64,000 bases of DNA from Petralouisia muris. GTDB taxonomy: Bacteria; Bacillota; Clostridia; Lachnospirales; Lachnospiraceae. This document shows positions 42,828 to 51,348 of this stretch, piece by piece. The notes beneath the pieces are model-generated. The model saw only the letters and a program-made list of their open reading frames with translations, was not told where the DNA came from and ran no database searches. The position numbers and the translations under genes were made by a program. Every line of letters begins with the position of its first letter. Position 1 is the stretch's first letter. The DNA lies in assembly GCF_004793545.1 (NCBI RefSeq), contig NZ_SRYA01000003.1, positions 98,873-162,872 on the forward strand, given 5' to 3'.

Positions 42828-44519
42828 GTGGCAAGAAAAGCAGGCATTGGACATCAGAATTTTGAGACAATAAGGATGAGGGATATTTTTTATGTTGATA
42901 AAACAGATTTTATACGGGAATGGTGGGAGGCAGAAGATCCAGTGACGTTAATTGCGCGTCCCAGAAGGTTTGGCAAAACCTTGAATATGAGCATGACAGA
43001 ACAGTTTTTTTCTGTAGAATATGCAGGCAGAGCAGATTTGTTTGAAGGCCTTTCTATATGGGAGAGCAGGAAATTCCGTGAATTGCAGGGAACGTTTCCG
43101 GTTATTTTTTTAAGCTTTGCTGATGTAAAAGAAACTGATTTTGAGCAAATGAAAAAAAAATTGTGCAGAATTATAAAGGGGATCTATAATCAGTATGATT
43201 TCCTTTTGGAAGATCATGTATTAAATGAGAATGAGAAAAGGGATTTTCAGAATATATCCGTAAATATGGAAAATAATGAAATTTCTTATTCTTTGAAAGC
43301 GCTGACAAACTACTTGTTCCGCTATTATGGGAAGAAAGTGATTATTCTTTTGGATGAATACGATACCCCTATGCAAGAAGCCTATGTAGGCGGTTATTGG
43401 GACGAAATGGTGGAATTAATCAGAGGCTTGCTGAATTCTACTTTTAAAACAAATCCATATCTGGAACGGGCGATTATGACGGGGATTACCAGAGTCAGTA
43501 AGGAATCTGTTTTTTCAGATTTAAATAATCTGAAGGTAGTGACAACTACATCAAAAGAGTATGCAGACAGTTTTGGATTTACGGAGAAGGAAGTGTTTGC
43601 GGCACTGGAAGAATTCGGCTTGTCTGAGCAGAAACAGAAGGTGAAAAAGTGGTATGATGGCTTTACCTTCGGAGAAAAAACGGATATTTACAATCCCTGG
43701 TCTATTATTAATTATCTGGACAATCGCCAGGTAGGCGCTTATTGGGCAAATACCAGTTCCAACAGCCTGATTGGGAAATTGATTCAGGAAGGAAGCAGGA
43801 ATGTAAAACAGGATTTTGAGGAGTTAATGCAGGGCAATATTCTGAAAGTGGAAATGGACGAACAGATTGTTTATCATCAGCTAAAGGTGAAAAAGAATTC
43901 TTTATGGAGCCTTTTGCTTGCCAGCGGATATTTAAAGGCAGCAGGGATAGAATTGGATGAGTCTGCAGGACGCTGGTATTATAGTCTGATGCTGACGAAT
44001 AAGGAAGTGCAGATTATGTTTGAGCAGATGATCCGTAATTGGTTTGGAGAATATGAAGAAGAATATAATGATTTTGTGAAAGCATTGCTGAAAGATGATT
44101 TAAAGGCGATGAATTACTACATGAATAAGGTGGCTCTGGCAACTTTCAGCTATTTTGATACAGGAAAGAATCCTTCGGGAGAAGAGCCAGAACGCTTTTA
44201 TCATGGATTTGTACTGGGATTGATGGTGGAATTGAATGAAAGATACGTGCTTACCTCGAATCGGGAAAGTGGATTTGGCAGATATGATGTGATGCTGGAG
44301 CCGAAAAAAAGCGGGGATTATGGGATCATACTGGAATTTAAAGTGCAAAATAGCGAAGAAAAAAGCCTTTCCGATGCAGTGGAGGAAGCATTGCGGCAGA
44401 TTGAACGGCAAAATTATGAAGCATCGTTGACAGCGCGGGGAATTCCCAAAGAAAATATACGGAAATACGGTTTTGCATTTTGCGGTAAAAAAGTATTGAT
44501 AGGAGGAAGACAGACATGA
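42828..44519 (+). CDS. AAA-ATPase-like protein with C-terminal PD-(D/E)XK nuclease domain
   Basis: This 563-residue protein begins with the AAA-ATPase_like domain: FYVDKTDFIREWWE, TLIARPRRFGKTLNMSM (P-loop-like), KVIILLDEYDTPMQEAYV (Walker B). The C-terminus is DUF1703, a PD-(D/E)XK nuclease fold: GFGRYDVMLEPKKSG then YGIILEFKVQ (D...ExK), and ALRQIERQNYE. The family is abundant in gut Bacteroides and Clostridia, with unproven roles in defence or mobile DNA. GGGAGG precedes the GTG/ATG start. Its stop overlaps the start of the next gene by 4 bp. Confidence 0.9.
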   Translation: MARKAGIGHQNFETIRMRDIFYVDKTDFIREWWEAEDPVTLIARPRRFGKTLNMSMTEQFFSVEYAGRADLFEGLSIWESRKFRELQGTFPVIFLSFADVKETDFEQMKKKLCRIIKGIYNQYDFLLEDHVLNENEKRDFQNISVNMENNEISYSLKALTNYLFRYYGKKVIILLDEYDTPMQEAYVGGYWDEMVELIRGLLNSTFKTNPYLERAIMTGITRVSKESVFSDLNNLKVVTTTSKEYADSFGFTEKEVFAALEEFGLSEQKQKVKKWYDGFTFGEKTDIYNPWSIINYLDNRQVGAYWANTSSNSLIGKLIQEGSRNVKQDFEELMQGNILKVEMDEQIVYHQLKVKKNSLWSLLLASGYLKAAGIELDESAGRWYYSLMLTNKEVQIMFEQMIRNWFGEYEEEYNDFVKALLKDDLKAMNYYMNKVALATFSYFDTGKNPSGEEPERFYHGFVLGLMVELNERYVLTSNRESGFGRYDVMLEPKKSGDYGIILEFKVQNSEEKSLSDAVEEALRQIERQNYEASLTARGIPKENIRKYGFAFCGKKVLIGGRQT

Positions 44520-45550
44520 CAATAGGGGATATTCGTTCCTGCATGCACAATTTTGAGGAAGCTGTGTATCTGGGAACGGAATTGGAAATTGCAGGAGAGA
44601 GGACGCTGCTGGCGGGAATTTTCAGAGAAGAAGACAGGCTGATGGTCTGTCTGTTTGCAGAGGATGAGGATGTGACCGAGCTGCAGGAGGAACGTGTGAA
44701 AATGGAAAAGAAACGCCGCCGGGGAACCCTTACCCGGCGGGAGGAAAAACTGACGGAGTTGAAAGAGGGAGGAGACAGCCTGCTGCAGATCATTCGGGGA
44801 ATTCGGGTCCATGGAGCGGAATATGAATTCCGTTCCGGAAGCGGAGGAAGAATGGAAGAATATAACCTGGAAGGACGGGGGCTTGTGTATCAGCTGGTGC
44901 ATCATGGAGTTTCGTTTGGTTTTCTGGAGGAGCGGCCCTTGTCGATGGTGCAGTATCTGATCATGGAACTGGAAGGAGAATATGACAGGATACCTTTTGA
45001 GGAAGAGGATTTGAAAGCTTTGGAATTTATGACAGTGCCGCGGCATTATCATGTTCCGGTAAAACAGAAAATAAAAGCGTCCGTGGGAGCGCAAAGTGGA
45101 AAAATGAGGAAATTTTACTGTGAAAAGCTGCAGAAAGAAATCCCATATTACATCAATTATATAGAACTTGCAGATACCTTTTCTGAAATGCAGGAAAGAT
45201 ATGATACAATGAGGGAGGAACAGCCTTCCGGGGAGCCGGGTTTTTCACAGAGAGATTATGAGCTGCTTATGAACTATCTTAAGGAAATCTGCCCGCCGGG
45301 CATGCGGAATCTGCAGATAGAGTATGAATGTGAGGAAGCTTCTCTGGAATTTTACACGAAAAAACAGCTGCAGGAAAAAGTGAAAATCAATCCGGGAACA
45401 GGGGCGACCGCTTTCTTTCTGGCAGGCAAATCCACCAGAAAGGAAGGGATGCATGGAAAAAGAATGAAAGTTTGTTTCATTCAGCATCCGGTGGAAGAAG
45501 ATATTGCTGAAATTGAGTTAGAGCTGCTGAGCGCATTTGTGCAGGAGTGA
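44516..45550 (+). CDS. Unrecognised protein coupled to the AAA/nuclease gene
   Basis: This 344-residue, charged, soluble protein (MTIGDIRSCMHNFEEAVYLG) overlaps the preceding gene by ATGA, with AGGAGG 6-7 bases before its start. It has a Glu/Arg-rich segment (about 55-85), a middle part with LEGRGLVYQLVHHGVSFGFL, and a C-terminal part with RKFYCEKLQKEIPYYINYI and MKVCFIQHPVEEDIAEIELE. No catalytic motif or membrane segment is evident. I do not recognise the family. Coupled translation suggests it works with the AAA/nuclease protein. Confidence 0.7.
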   Translation: MTIGDIRSCMHNFEEAVYLGTELEIAGERTLLAGIFREEDRLMVCLFAEDEDVTELQEERVKMEKKRRRGTLTRREEKLTELKEGGDSLLQIIRGIRVHGAEYEFRSGSGGRMEEYNLEGRGLVYQLVHHGVSFGFLEERPLSMVQYLIMELEGEYDRIPFEEEDLKALEFMTVPRHYHVPVKQKIKASVGAQSGKMRKFYCEKLQKEIPYYINYIELADTFSEMQERYDTMREEQPSGEPGFSQRDYELLMNYLKEICPPGMRNLQIEYECEEASLEFYTKKQLQEKVKINPGTGATAFFLAGKSTRKEGMHGKRMKVCFIQHPVEEDIAEIELELLSAFVQE

Positions 45551-45637
45551 ATGTATACTCGCATACTTATTGCCAAATGATTTGCGTTTCGTCTTGAAAG
45601 GGTGGGAATCTGTCGGCAAATCATTTGGCTTACGGGT
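45550..45637 (-). repeat. Family B repeat, copy 1 (inverted)
   Basis: Read on the minus strand it begins ACCCGTAAGCCAAATGATTT, contains CAAATCATTTGGCAATAAG and ends with TATGCGAGTATACATT. The same order occurs at 49215 and 53709. It lies between convergent genes. Confidence 0.85.
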
Positions 45638-46456
45638 TTATTTGGAATTCTCTTTTCCCATCTCTCTGGATTTTTCCACGCAGGCCCGCTGCGCTTTGAT
45701 AACGGCGCTGCGCATTCCCTGCTCCTCTAACACAGCAACAGCGGCAATGGTGGTGCCGCCGGGAGAGCAGACAGCGTCTTTTAATGCGCCGGGATGGGTA
45801 TTGGTTTCCAGAACCATTTTGGCGGAACCAAGGACAGCCTGAGCGGCGAATTTGTAAGCCTGGGCGCGGGGCATTCCATCTGCTACGGCAGCGTCTGCCA
45901 TGGCTTCAATAAACATGTAGACATAGGCAGGAGAAGAACCGGAGACTCCTACGACGGCGTCCATCATGGTTTCGGAGATCACTTCGCAGGCCCCAAAGCT
46001 TTCAAATATGGAAACAACCTCCGCCAGTTCTTCTTCGCATACATTTTGATTGGGGCTTAAGGCGCTCATAGCCGCTCCTACCAGGGCAGGCGTGTTGGGC
46101 ATTGCGCGCACCAGCCGGATTTCCCTGCCGAATCGGCCTTCAATGGCAGCAATGGATTGTCCGGCGGCAATGGATACCAGAAGGGTATCGCTGCGGATAC
46201 TGTCTTTGATTTCTGTGATAACATCCGGGAAAAGATGGGGCTTTACGGCCAGAAATAAAATATCTGCTGTTTCTGCCGTTTTCCGGTTGTCCTCTGTGAT
46301 GCGAACGCCAAAGCGTTCCTGCAGCAAACGGCGCGCCTCTTCCAGTTTGTCGCTGGCAATGATCCCTTCCTTTGGGGCAAGGCCGGACTGGAGGATTCCT
46401 CCGATGATGGCGCTGGCCATATTGCCGCCGCCGATGAATCCGATTATTTTATTCAT
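45638..46456 (-). CDS. proC: Pyrroline-5-carboxylate reductase
   Basis: This 272-residue protein starts with the NAD(P)H motif IIGFIGGGNMASAIIGGIL and carries ILFLAVKPHLFPDVI, LVRAMPNTPALVGAAM and VGVSGSSPAYVYMFIEAMAD, VCSPGGTTIAAVAVLEE. It reduces pyrroline-5-carboxylate to proline, the last step of proline synthesis. GGGAGG precedes the ATG. It is a stand-alone gene. Confidence 0.96.
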   Translation of the reverse strand: MNKIIGFIGGGNMASAIIGGILQSGLAPKEGIIASDKLEEARRLLQERFGVRITEDNRKTAETADILFLAVKPHLFPDVITEIKDSIRSDTLLVSIAAGQSIAAIEGRFGREIRLVRAMPNTPALVGAAMSALSPNQNVCEEELAEVVSIFESFGACEVISETMMDAVVGVSGSSPAYVYMFIEAMADAAVADGMPRAQAYKFAAQAVLGSAKMVLETNTHPGALKDAVCSPGGTTIAAVAVLEEQGMRSAVIKAQRACVEKSREMGKENSK

Positions 46457-46612
46457 AATCTGTACCTCCCTGATTTAAAATAATTGCAATCTGACCTCTA
46501 TGATAACAGCAGAGACAGAATTGCGCAAGGGCATAGAGGGTGCGGATTCTACTTTTATCGGGGAGTTTTCCTGAAAACAGCAGAATAATATTTACCAAAA
46601 AGGAGAAAAACA

Positions 46613-47638
46613 ATGATATCTTTTGAAAATGATTATACCACAGGGGCGCATCCCCAAATACTGCAGCGGTTGTCGGAGACGAATTTGGAGCCGGTAACTG
46701 GATATGGCATGGACCCCTATTGTGAAAGTGCCCGGGAGAAAATTCGCAAAGCCTGCGGCTGCCCTGAGGCGGAAGTGTTTTTTCTGGCAGGCGGCACCCA
46801 GACCAATGCAGTTGTGATTTCTTCCATGCTAAATGGATATGAAGGGGTAGTTGCTGCCGAAACAGGACATATCAATGTACATGAAGCCGGAGCCATTGAG
46901 CATACCGGCCATAAGGTTCTTGCGCTGCCGGAACATGAAGGAAAAATAGATCCGGGGGAGCTGGAAGAATTTTTACAGAAATTTTATCAGGATGAATCCT
47001 ATGAACATATGGCGTTTCCGGGAATGGCGTATGTGTCCCATCCAACGGAGTATGGAACTCTTTACCGGAAGAAGGAATTGGAAGCTATTGGTGAAATCTG
47101 CAGGAAATATCAGATGCCGCTGTTTTTGGACGGTGCACGGCTGGGCTATGGACTGATGAGTGAAGAGAGTGATATGAGCCTGAAAGATATTGCCGAAATC
47201 TGTGATGTATTTTACATCGGAGGAACCAAGGTGGGAGCGTTGTGCGGGGAAGCAGTGGTATTTCCGGGGAATCGTGGGCCAAAGCATTTTCTTACCATGA
47301 TAAAGCAGAATGGCGCCCTGTTGGCGAAGGGAAGGCTGCTGGGGATACAGTTTGATACGTTGTTTACCGATGATTTATACCTGGATCTGGGCCGTCATGG
47401 AATCGAGATGGCAGAGCGGCTGAAGAAGGTTTTAAAGGAGAAGGGCTGCTCTTTTTATCAGGAATCTCCCACCAATCAGCAGTTTGTGATTTTGAAAAAC
47501 AGCCAGGCAGAAGAATTGAAAAAGCATGTGAGCTTCAGCGTCTGGGAAAAACTAGATCAGGATCGTACGGTAATAAGGCTTGTTACAAGCTGGTCGACCA
47601 GGCCGGAGGATATCGAAAGGCTTGGGGAGCTGCTGTAA
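46613..47638 (+). CDS. Low-specificity L-threonine aldolase-like PLP enzyme
   Basis: This 341-residue fold-type I PLP enzyme starts SFENDYTTGAHPQILQRL and has VFFLAGGTQTNAVVISSML, TGHINVHEAGAIEHTGHKV, LFLDGARLGYGLM (cofactor Asp) and YIGGTKVGALCGEAVVF (PLP Lys), the pattern of the threonine aldolase / beta-eliminating lyase family. It should split threonine or allo-threonine to glycine and acetaldehyde. AAAGGAG precedes the ATG. Confidence 0.9.
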   Translation: MISFENDYTTGAHPQILQRLSETNLEPVTGYGMDPYCESAREKIRKACGCPEAEVFFLAGGTQTNAVVISSMLNGYEGVVAAETGHINVHEAGAIEHTGHKVLALPEHEGKIDPGELEEFLQKFYQDESYEHMAFPGMAYVSHPTEYGTLYRKKELEAIGEICRKYQMPLFLDGARLGYGLMSEESDMSLKDIAEICDVFYIGGTKVGALCGEAVVFPGNRGPKHFLTMIKQNGALLAKGRLLGIQFDTLFTDDLYLDLGRHGIEMAERLKKVLKEKGCSFYQESPTNQQFVILKNSQAEELKKHVSFSVWEKLDQDRTVIRLVTSWSTRPEDIERLGELL

Positions 47639-47645
47639 ATGGATG

Positions 47646-47696
47646 TTGACAATATGAATATAATATGACATAATAAATTAACTAAAAGGTTAATTT
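47646..47696 (+). promoter_or_regulatory. Promoter and operator of the HigB/HigA-type operon
   Basis: TTGACA (47646-47651) and CATAAT (47669-47674) have 17-bp spacing. Directly downstream, AAATTAAC (47675-47682) and GTTAATTT (47689-47696) form a perfect inverted repeat around six bases. Placement over the start site suits repression by the antitoxin. Confidence 0.78.
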
Positions 47697-47712
47697 TAGT
47701 GAGGGGCTTTGA

Positions 47713-48051
47713 GTGAAAATAACGTATGCAAATGAGAAAGTAAAAAAATACTTTCAGGATTATAACAAGATGCAAAGAAAAATACCTTTTGAATGGGTAA
47801 GAACGATTAAGAAGCATATGGTGCGGTTAGAGGCAGCAGAGTGTTTTGGTGATTTTTTGAAATTGGGTTTAGGAAAACCTGAACAGTTAAAAGGTTATAA
47901 GCAGATTCGTTATTCGTTGCATGTGGCACCGCATGTAAGATTGATTGTTGAACCAAACGCAACACAGGATACCATTATGATTTGCAGTGAAATAGAAGTA
48001 GAAGGGGTGAGTGATTATCATGGCAGTTCGGAAAACTGGTATATCCCATAA
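47713..48051 (+). CDS. HigB/RelE-type toxin
   Basis: This 112-residue basic protein starts at a GTG with GAGGGG at a good distance. It has the HigB order: KVKKYFQDYNKMQRKIP, LGLGKPEQLKGYKQIRYSL, HVAPHVRLIVEPN and MICSEIEVEGVSDYHG. RelE-superfamily toxins cleave mRNA on the ribosome. The toxin gene comes first and overlaps the antitoxin start by 32 bp, the HigBA order. Confidence 0.88.
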   Translation: MKITYANEKVKKYFQDYNKMQRKIPFEWVRTIKKHMVRLEAAECFGDFLKLGLGKPEQLKGYKQIRYSLHVAPHVRLIVEPNATQDTIMICSEIEVEGVSDYHGSSENWYIP

Positions 48052-49117
48052 TTTATTGATTCATCCGGGAGAAACACTTGCTGAGGTTTTGGAAGACAGG
48101 GAAATTACCCAGGCAGAACTGGCAGCAAGAACGGGTGTTTCTACAGCTTATGTGAATAATATAATAAAAGGAAAAAAGGGTATTTCTGCAAAGTTTGCCA
48201 TGGGATTGGAATATGCTTTGAACGTTCCGAAGTCTTTTTGGATGAATCTGCAGTCGAATTATGATTCAGAATTATTAGAATTGAATGAAGGACAGACAAT
48301 TATAGAGGAAGAACGGGTTGCAAGGGATGATCTGGCGGAGGTTGTTAAGTATTTGCGTCAGAAAGGGGGAATCCCAATGCGGGAAAAAAAAGATGAGTCA
48401 ATTTTATCATTGCGGAAAGCTTTGCAGATTAGTAATATTGCCAATTTGAAGAATATGCTTCCAGCCGGGGCTTTTCGTATGCCGTCAGATAAGTCAGTAA
48501 ATCCTTATGTTCTTGGAGCTTGGATTCGTTTATGCCAGATTATGGGAGACAGCAGGGTTAATGCCTGTTTTGATATAAGTCAGACGGGAAAACTAATTGG
48601 AGAAATGAAACAGATCATGTTACGACATAATGCAGACTTTCAAAATGAATTGAAGGAAACAATGAAAAACTATGGAATAGATTTTATCATTATGAAAAAT
48701 TTTCGAGGTGCGCCTGTGCAAGGATATATTTCTCAAAAAAGTGATAAGACATTTCAGATGGTTTTGACGATCAGAGGAGCCTTTGCCGATATCTTTTGGT
48801 TTTCATTGTTTCATGAATTGGGGCACATCATAAATGGAGATATTGGAAAAATATCAAAATTTGTAGATGATGGGACTGACGGGGAAAAGGAACTTGCAGC
48901 AGATTGTTTTGCAAGAGATGCACTGTTGGAACCGGAAAGTTACCGGAATTTTACTGAGAAGGAGGATTTTTCAATTGAAGCGATTGAACGTTATGCATCT
49001 TCGCAGAATGTAATGCCATATATTGTGATTGGCAGGCTTCAAAAAGAAAAATATCTGGATTATCGCAGCTTCAGCAGCTATAAATTAAGGTATAAATGGG
49101 CAAAACCAATTGCATAA
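48020..49117 (+). CDS. HigA-like antitoxin fused to an ImmA/IrrE-type metallopeptidase domain
   Basis: This 365-residue protein has an N-terminal XRE helix-turn-helix (HPGETLAEVLEDREITQAEL, AARTGVSTAYVNNIIKGKKG) as in HigA antitoxins. The C-terminal half has FSLFHELGHIINGD, an HExxH zinc-peptidase motif, and ELAADCFARDALL, the ImmA/IrrE pattern. Plain HigA is about 100 residues, so this is a two-domain version. ATG 48020 was preferred over GTG 48011, which is too close to AAGGGG. It should bind the palindrome upstream and neutralise the toxin. The peptidase could clear its own DNA-binding part under stress, by analogy with ImmA. Confidence 0.88.
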   Translation: MAVRKTGISHNLLIHPGETLAEVLEDREITQAELAARTGVSTAYVNNIIKGKKGISAKFAMGLEYALNVPKSFWMNLQSNYDSELLELNEGQTIIEEERVARDDLAEVVKYLRQKGGIPMREKKDESILSLRKALQISNIANLKNMLPAGAFRMPSDKSVNPYVLGAWIRLCQIMGDSRVNACFDISQTGKLIGEMKQIMLRHNADFQNELKETMKNYGIDFIIMKNFRGAPVQGYISQKSDKTFQMVLTIRGAFADIFWFSLFHELGHIINGDIGKISKFVDDGTDGEKELAADCFARDALLEPESYRNFTEKEDFSIEAIERYASSQNVMPYIVIGRLQKEKYLDYRSFSSYKLRYKWAKPIA

Positions 49118-49142
49118 CCAGATAGGCGCCTATGTGTAAAGA

Positions 49143-49207
49143 AACTGTCAGAACATGAAATTTATATACAATATATCATTGTGTATAAATTTCATGTTCT
49201 GACAGTT
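49143..49207. repeat. Family A repeat with perfect 24-bp arms; bidirectional terminator
   Basis: Positions 49143-49166 (starting AACTGTCAGAACATGAAA) pair perfectly with 49184-49207. The left part resembles the 41128 element (CTGTCAGGTAATGAA). T runs flank both sides, so it can end the antitoxin transcript and the convergent crt transcript. It touches a family B copy. Confidence 0.85.
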
Positions 49208-49214
49208 CTTTTTA

Positions 49215-49308
49215 TACCCGTGAGCGAAATGATTTGTCAACAAGTTATCACTATTTCAAAACGAGCCGCAAATGATTTGGCAAATAAGTATGCTCTTGAG
49301 CATACATT
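49215..49308 (+). repeat. Family B repeat, copy 2
   Basis: Begins TACCCGTGAGCGAAATGATT, has CGCAAATGATTTGGCAAATA in the middle and ends with GTATGCTCTTGAGCATAC. The near-palindrome AAATGATTTG occurs twice, as in the other copies. Confidence 0.88.
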
Positions 49309-49315
49309 GTAAAAT

Positions 49316-50110
49316 TTAGAAATCTGTCAAATCAGCCGCTCTTCTCTCAAGGAAAGCAGTCATGCCTTCTGTCTTGTCATGGGTAGAGCAGGTAATGCCG
49401 AACAGGTTAGCTTCCATTTCAACAGCATTCTTAATATCCATGTCATATCCGTTGTTGATGGCAGCCTTTGCGATAGAAACAGCGTAGCTTCCTTTAGAAA
49501 TGATCTTGGAAGCCATTTTCTTAGCGGTATCCATCAATTCTTCCTTTGCAACCACTTTGTTAACCAGGCCGATTCTGTATGCTTCTGCTGCGTCGATGTT
49601 GTCGCAGGTGAAGATCAGTTCTTTGGCGCGTCCCATGCCTACCAGACGGGCAAGTCTCTGTGTTCCTCCGAAGCCTGGAATGATACCAAGGCCTGTTTCC
49701 GGCTGAGCGAAAGTAGCGTTATCCGCAGCAATACGAATGTCGCAAGCCATAGCGATTTCGCATCCGCCGCCCAGAGCAAATCCGTTCACAGCAGCGATGG
49801 TAACCTGACGCATGTTCATCAGCTTGAAGAACGGCTCAGCAGCTCTCATGCCGAAGGCGCGTGCTTCTGCAGCAGAGAAATTCACCATTTCAGCGATATC
49901 AGCGCCGGCAACGAAAGATTTGTATGGGTTGTCCTTCTTGTCCGGACCGCCGGTTAAGATCACAACTTTAACATCATCTCTTGCTTCGATTTCCGTTAAT
50001 GCAGTATTAAGTTCGTCCAATGTCTCACTGTTTAAGGCGTTCAGTGCGCCCGGTCTGCTGATGGTTAAAACTGCAATCTGATCTGCTACGTCTAACTTTA
50101 AATTGTTCAT
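49316..50110 (-). CDS. crt: Short-chain enoyl-CoA hydratase (crotonase)
   Basis: This 264-residue protein has the crotonase fold: KSFVAGADIAEM (oxyanion-hole Gly-Ala-Asp), ALGGGCEIAMACDIRIA (Glu in position of the first catalytic residue), and FAQPETGLGIIPGFGGTQRL (second catalytic Glu). It hydrates crotonyl-CoA/3-hydroxybutyryl-CoA in butyrate-type metabolism. AGGAGGG lies before the ATG. The usual partners (thl, hbd, bcd, etf) are not adjacent. Confidence 0.92.
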   Translation of the reverse strand: MNNLKLDVADQIAVLTISRPGALNALNSETLDELNTALTEIEARDDVKVVILTGGPDKKDNPYKSFVAGADIAEMVNFSAAEARAFGMRAAEPFFKLMNMRQVTIAAVNGFALGGGCEIAMACDIRIAADNATFAQPETGLGIIPGFGGTQRLARLVGMGRAKELIFTCDNIDAAEAYRIGLVNKVVAKEELMDTAKKMASKIISKGSYAVSIAKAAINNGYDMDIKNAVEMEANLFGITCSTHDKTEGMTAFLERRAADLTDF

Positions 50111-50274
50111 GTGTGGAACCCTCCTGAAAATATGTAATATAATGGTTTCTTTGTACTTTAAATATATTACTTTGACAAAAACTTGTCAATAAGGAAAGCG
50201 AATTCCTTGCAGGAAAAATTGTAGGAACTGCTGCTTGCTCCGTCCATCTAAGGTTTTAGCTGCACCTTGGAAAA

Positions 50275-51147
50275 TTAATTCCCTGCACGGAAAGTAAAAG
50301 GAGTGCAGCCGTATTTTTTCTTAAACCTCCGGTTGAAGTAAGAAAGGTTGTCAAATCCAGTTTCTCCGGCAATTGCCGCAATGGAATCGGAGGAGGACAA
50401 AAGCAGCCTTGCCGCCATGGTCAGCCGGTATTCGTTCAGATAATCCGTAAAGGAAACTCCCATATTGTTTTTGAAAAATTTCATAAAATGAGAGTTGCTG
50501 AATCCGCAGATTCCGGCAGCGTCCGAAATGGAAATTTTCTCGTTGTAATTGATTTCCACGTATTTCAGAATTTCTTTCAGCCGATCCAGGGATTTGTGAT
50601 TATGGCGGGGCGGAGGGACATTCCCGGGAGAAATCAGCGTATAGAAGAAAGAAAACAATTGTCCCTTGACGGCAAGCTGATAGCCGTTGGGAAAAGTTTT
50701 GCAGATTTCATCCATGGCGCCCAAACAGGAGGAAAGAGCAGGATACAGGGGAGAATCCGGGGGAAAATAGTTGGGAAACAGAACTTGTCCCTGGATCAGA
50801 GGCAGAAGGAATTTCTCGGTGCAGTCATCGTTTTGGGCGCAGGTCAGCATGGAGAGCTGGAAAATAATATTTTCGTATTCCATGGAATAATGCTCCAGCT
50901 GTTCGATGGAATGAAGCTGTCCCGGAGGAACGATGACAATATCCCCGCCGCTGACGAATAAGGGCATAAGATCCACAGTAATTTTGCCTCTGCCCTTTTT
51001 AATATAGATAATTTCCATGTCATTATGCCAGTGCAGGGGCACAATGGAGAAATCCAGAGGAATGCTGCAAAGATAAATGTTAAAGGGAAAATTGCCGTGT
51101 CCGTGAGATTTGATTTCCTGTGTGTTTTCATATTCTAAAATGTTCAT
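50275..51147 (-). CDS. AraC-family regulator, divergent from glycogen phosphorylase
   Basis: This 290-residue protein starts with an AraC-type cupin (LHWHNDMEIIYIKKGRGKIT, GGDIVIVPPGQLHSIEQ) and ends with two helix-turn-helices (ISISDAAGICGFSNSHFMKF, SIAAIAGETGFDNLSYFNRR) and GCTPFTFR. ATG 51147 is 7 bases from AAGGA; ATG 51153 is too close. The cupin-plus-HTH layout is common in sugar-responsive regulators, and the divergent phosphorylase gene makes a role in glycogen or maltodextrin control plausible. Confidence 0.9.
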   Translation of the reverse strand: MNILEYENTQEIKSHGHGNFPFNIYLCSIPLDFSIVPLHWHNDMEIIYIKKGRGKITVDLMPLFVSGGDIVIVPPGQLHSIEQLEHYSMEYENIIFQLSMLTCAQNDDCTEKFLLPLIQGQVLFPNYFPPDSPLYPALSSCLGAMDEICKTFPNGYQLAVKGQLFSFFYTLISPGNVPPPRHNHKSLDRLKEILKYVEINYNEKISISDAAGICGFSNSHFMKFFKNNMGVSFTDYLNEYRLTMAARLLLSSSDSIAAIAGETGFDNLSYFNRRFKKKYGCTPFTFRAGN

Positions 51148-51171
51148 AGCCATGTCCTTTTCGCTGATTTG

Positions 51172-51238
51172 ATAGTATTGTACTATATTTTGCCATCATA
51201 CTGCAAGAAAAACTGAAACAAAGAGGATATACTATACT
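51172..51238. promoter_or_regulatory. Divergent promoter region of AraC regulator and glycogen phosphorylase
   Basis: ATAGTA (51172-51177) and TACTAT (51181-51186) form a perfect 6-bp inverted repeat, and TATACT occurs twice at 51228-51238 toward the phosphorylase gene. No good -35 was found for either, which is compatible with an activator-dependent promoter. Confidence 0.4.
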
Positions 51239-51348
51239 CATAGAAAACAAGGAAACATATGGAAGATTCCGAATAAGAGGCAGGAAATTGGGAAAGATTA
51301 GGATAAACGGCTTCCAAATATAATAGGATGAAAGCAGGAGGAATAGAA

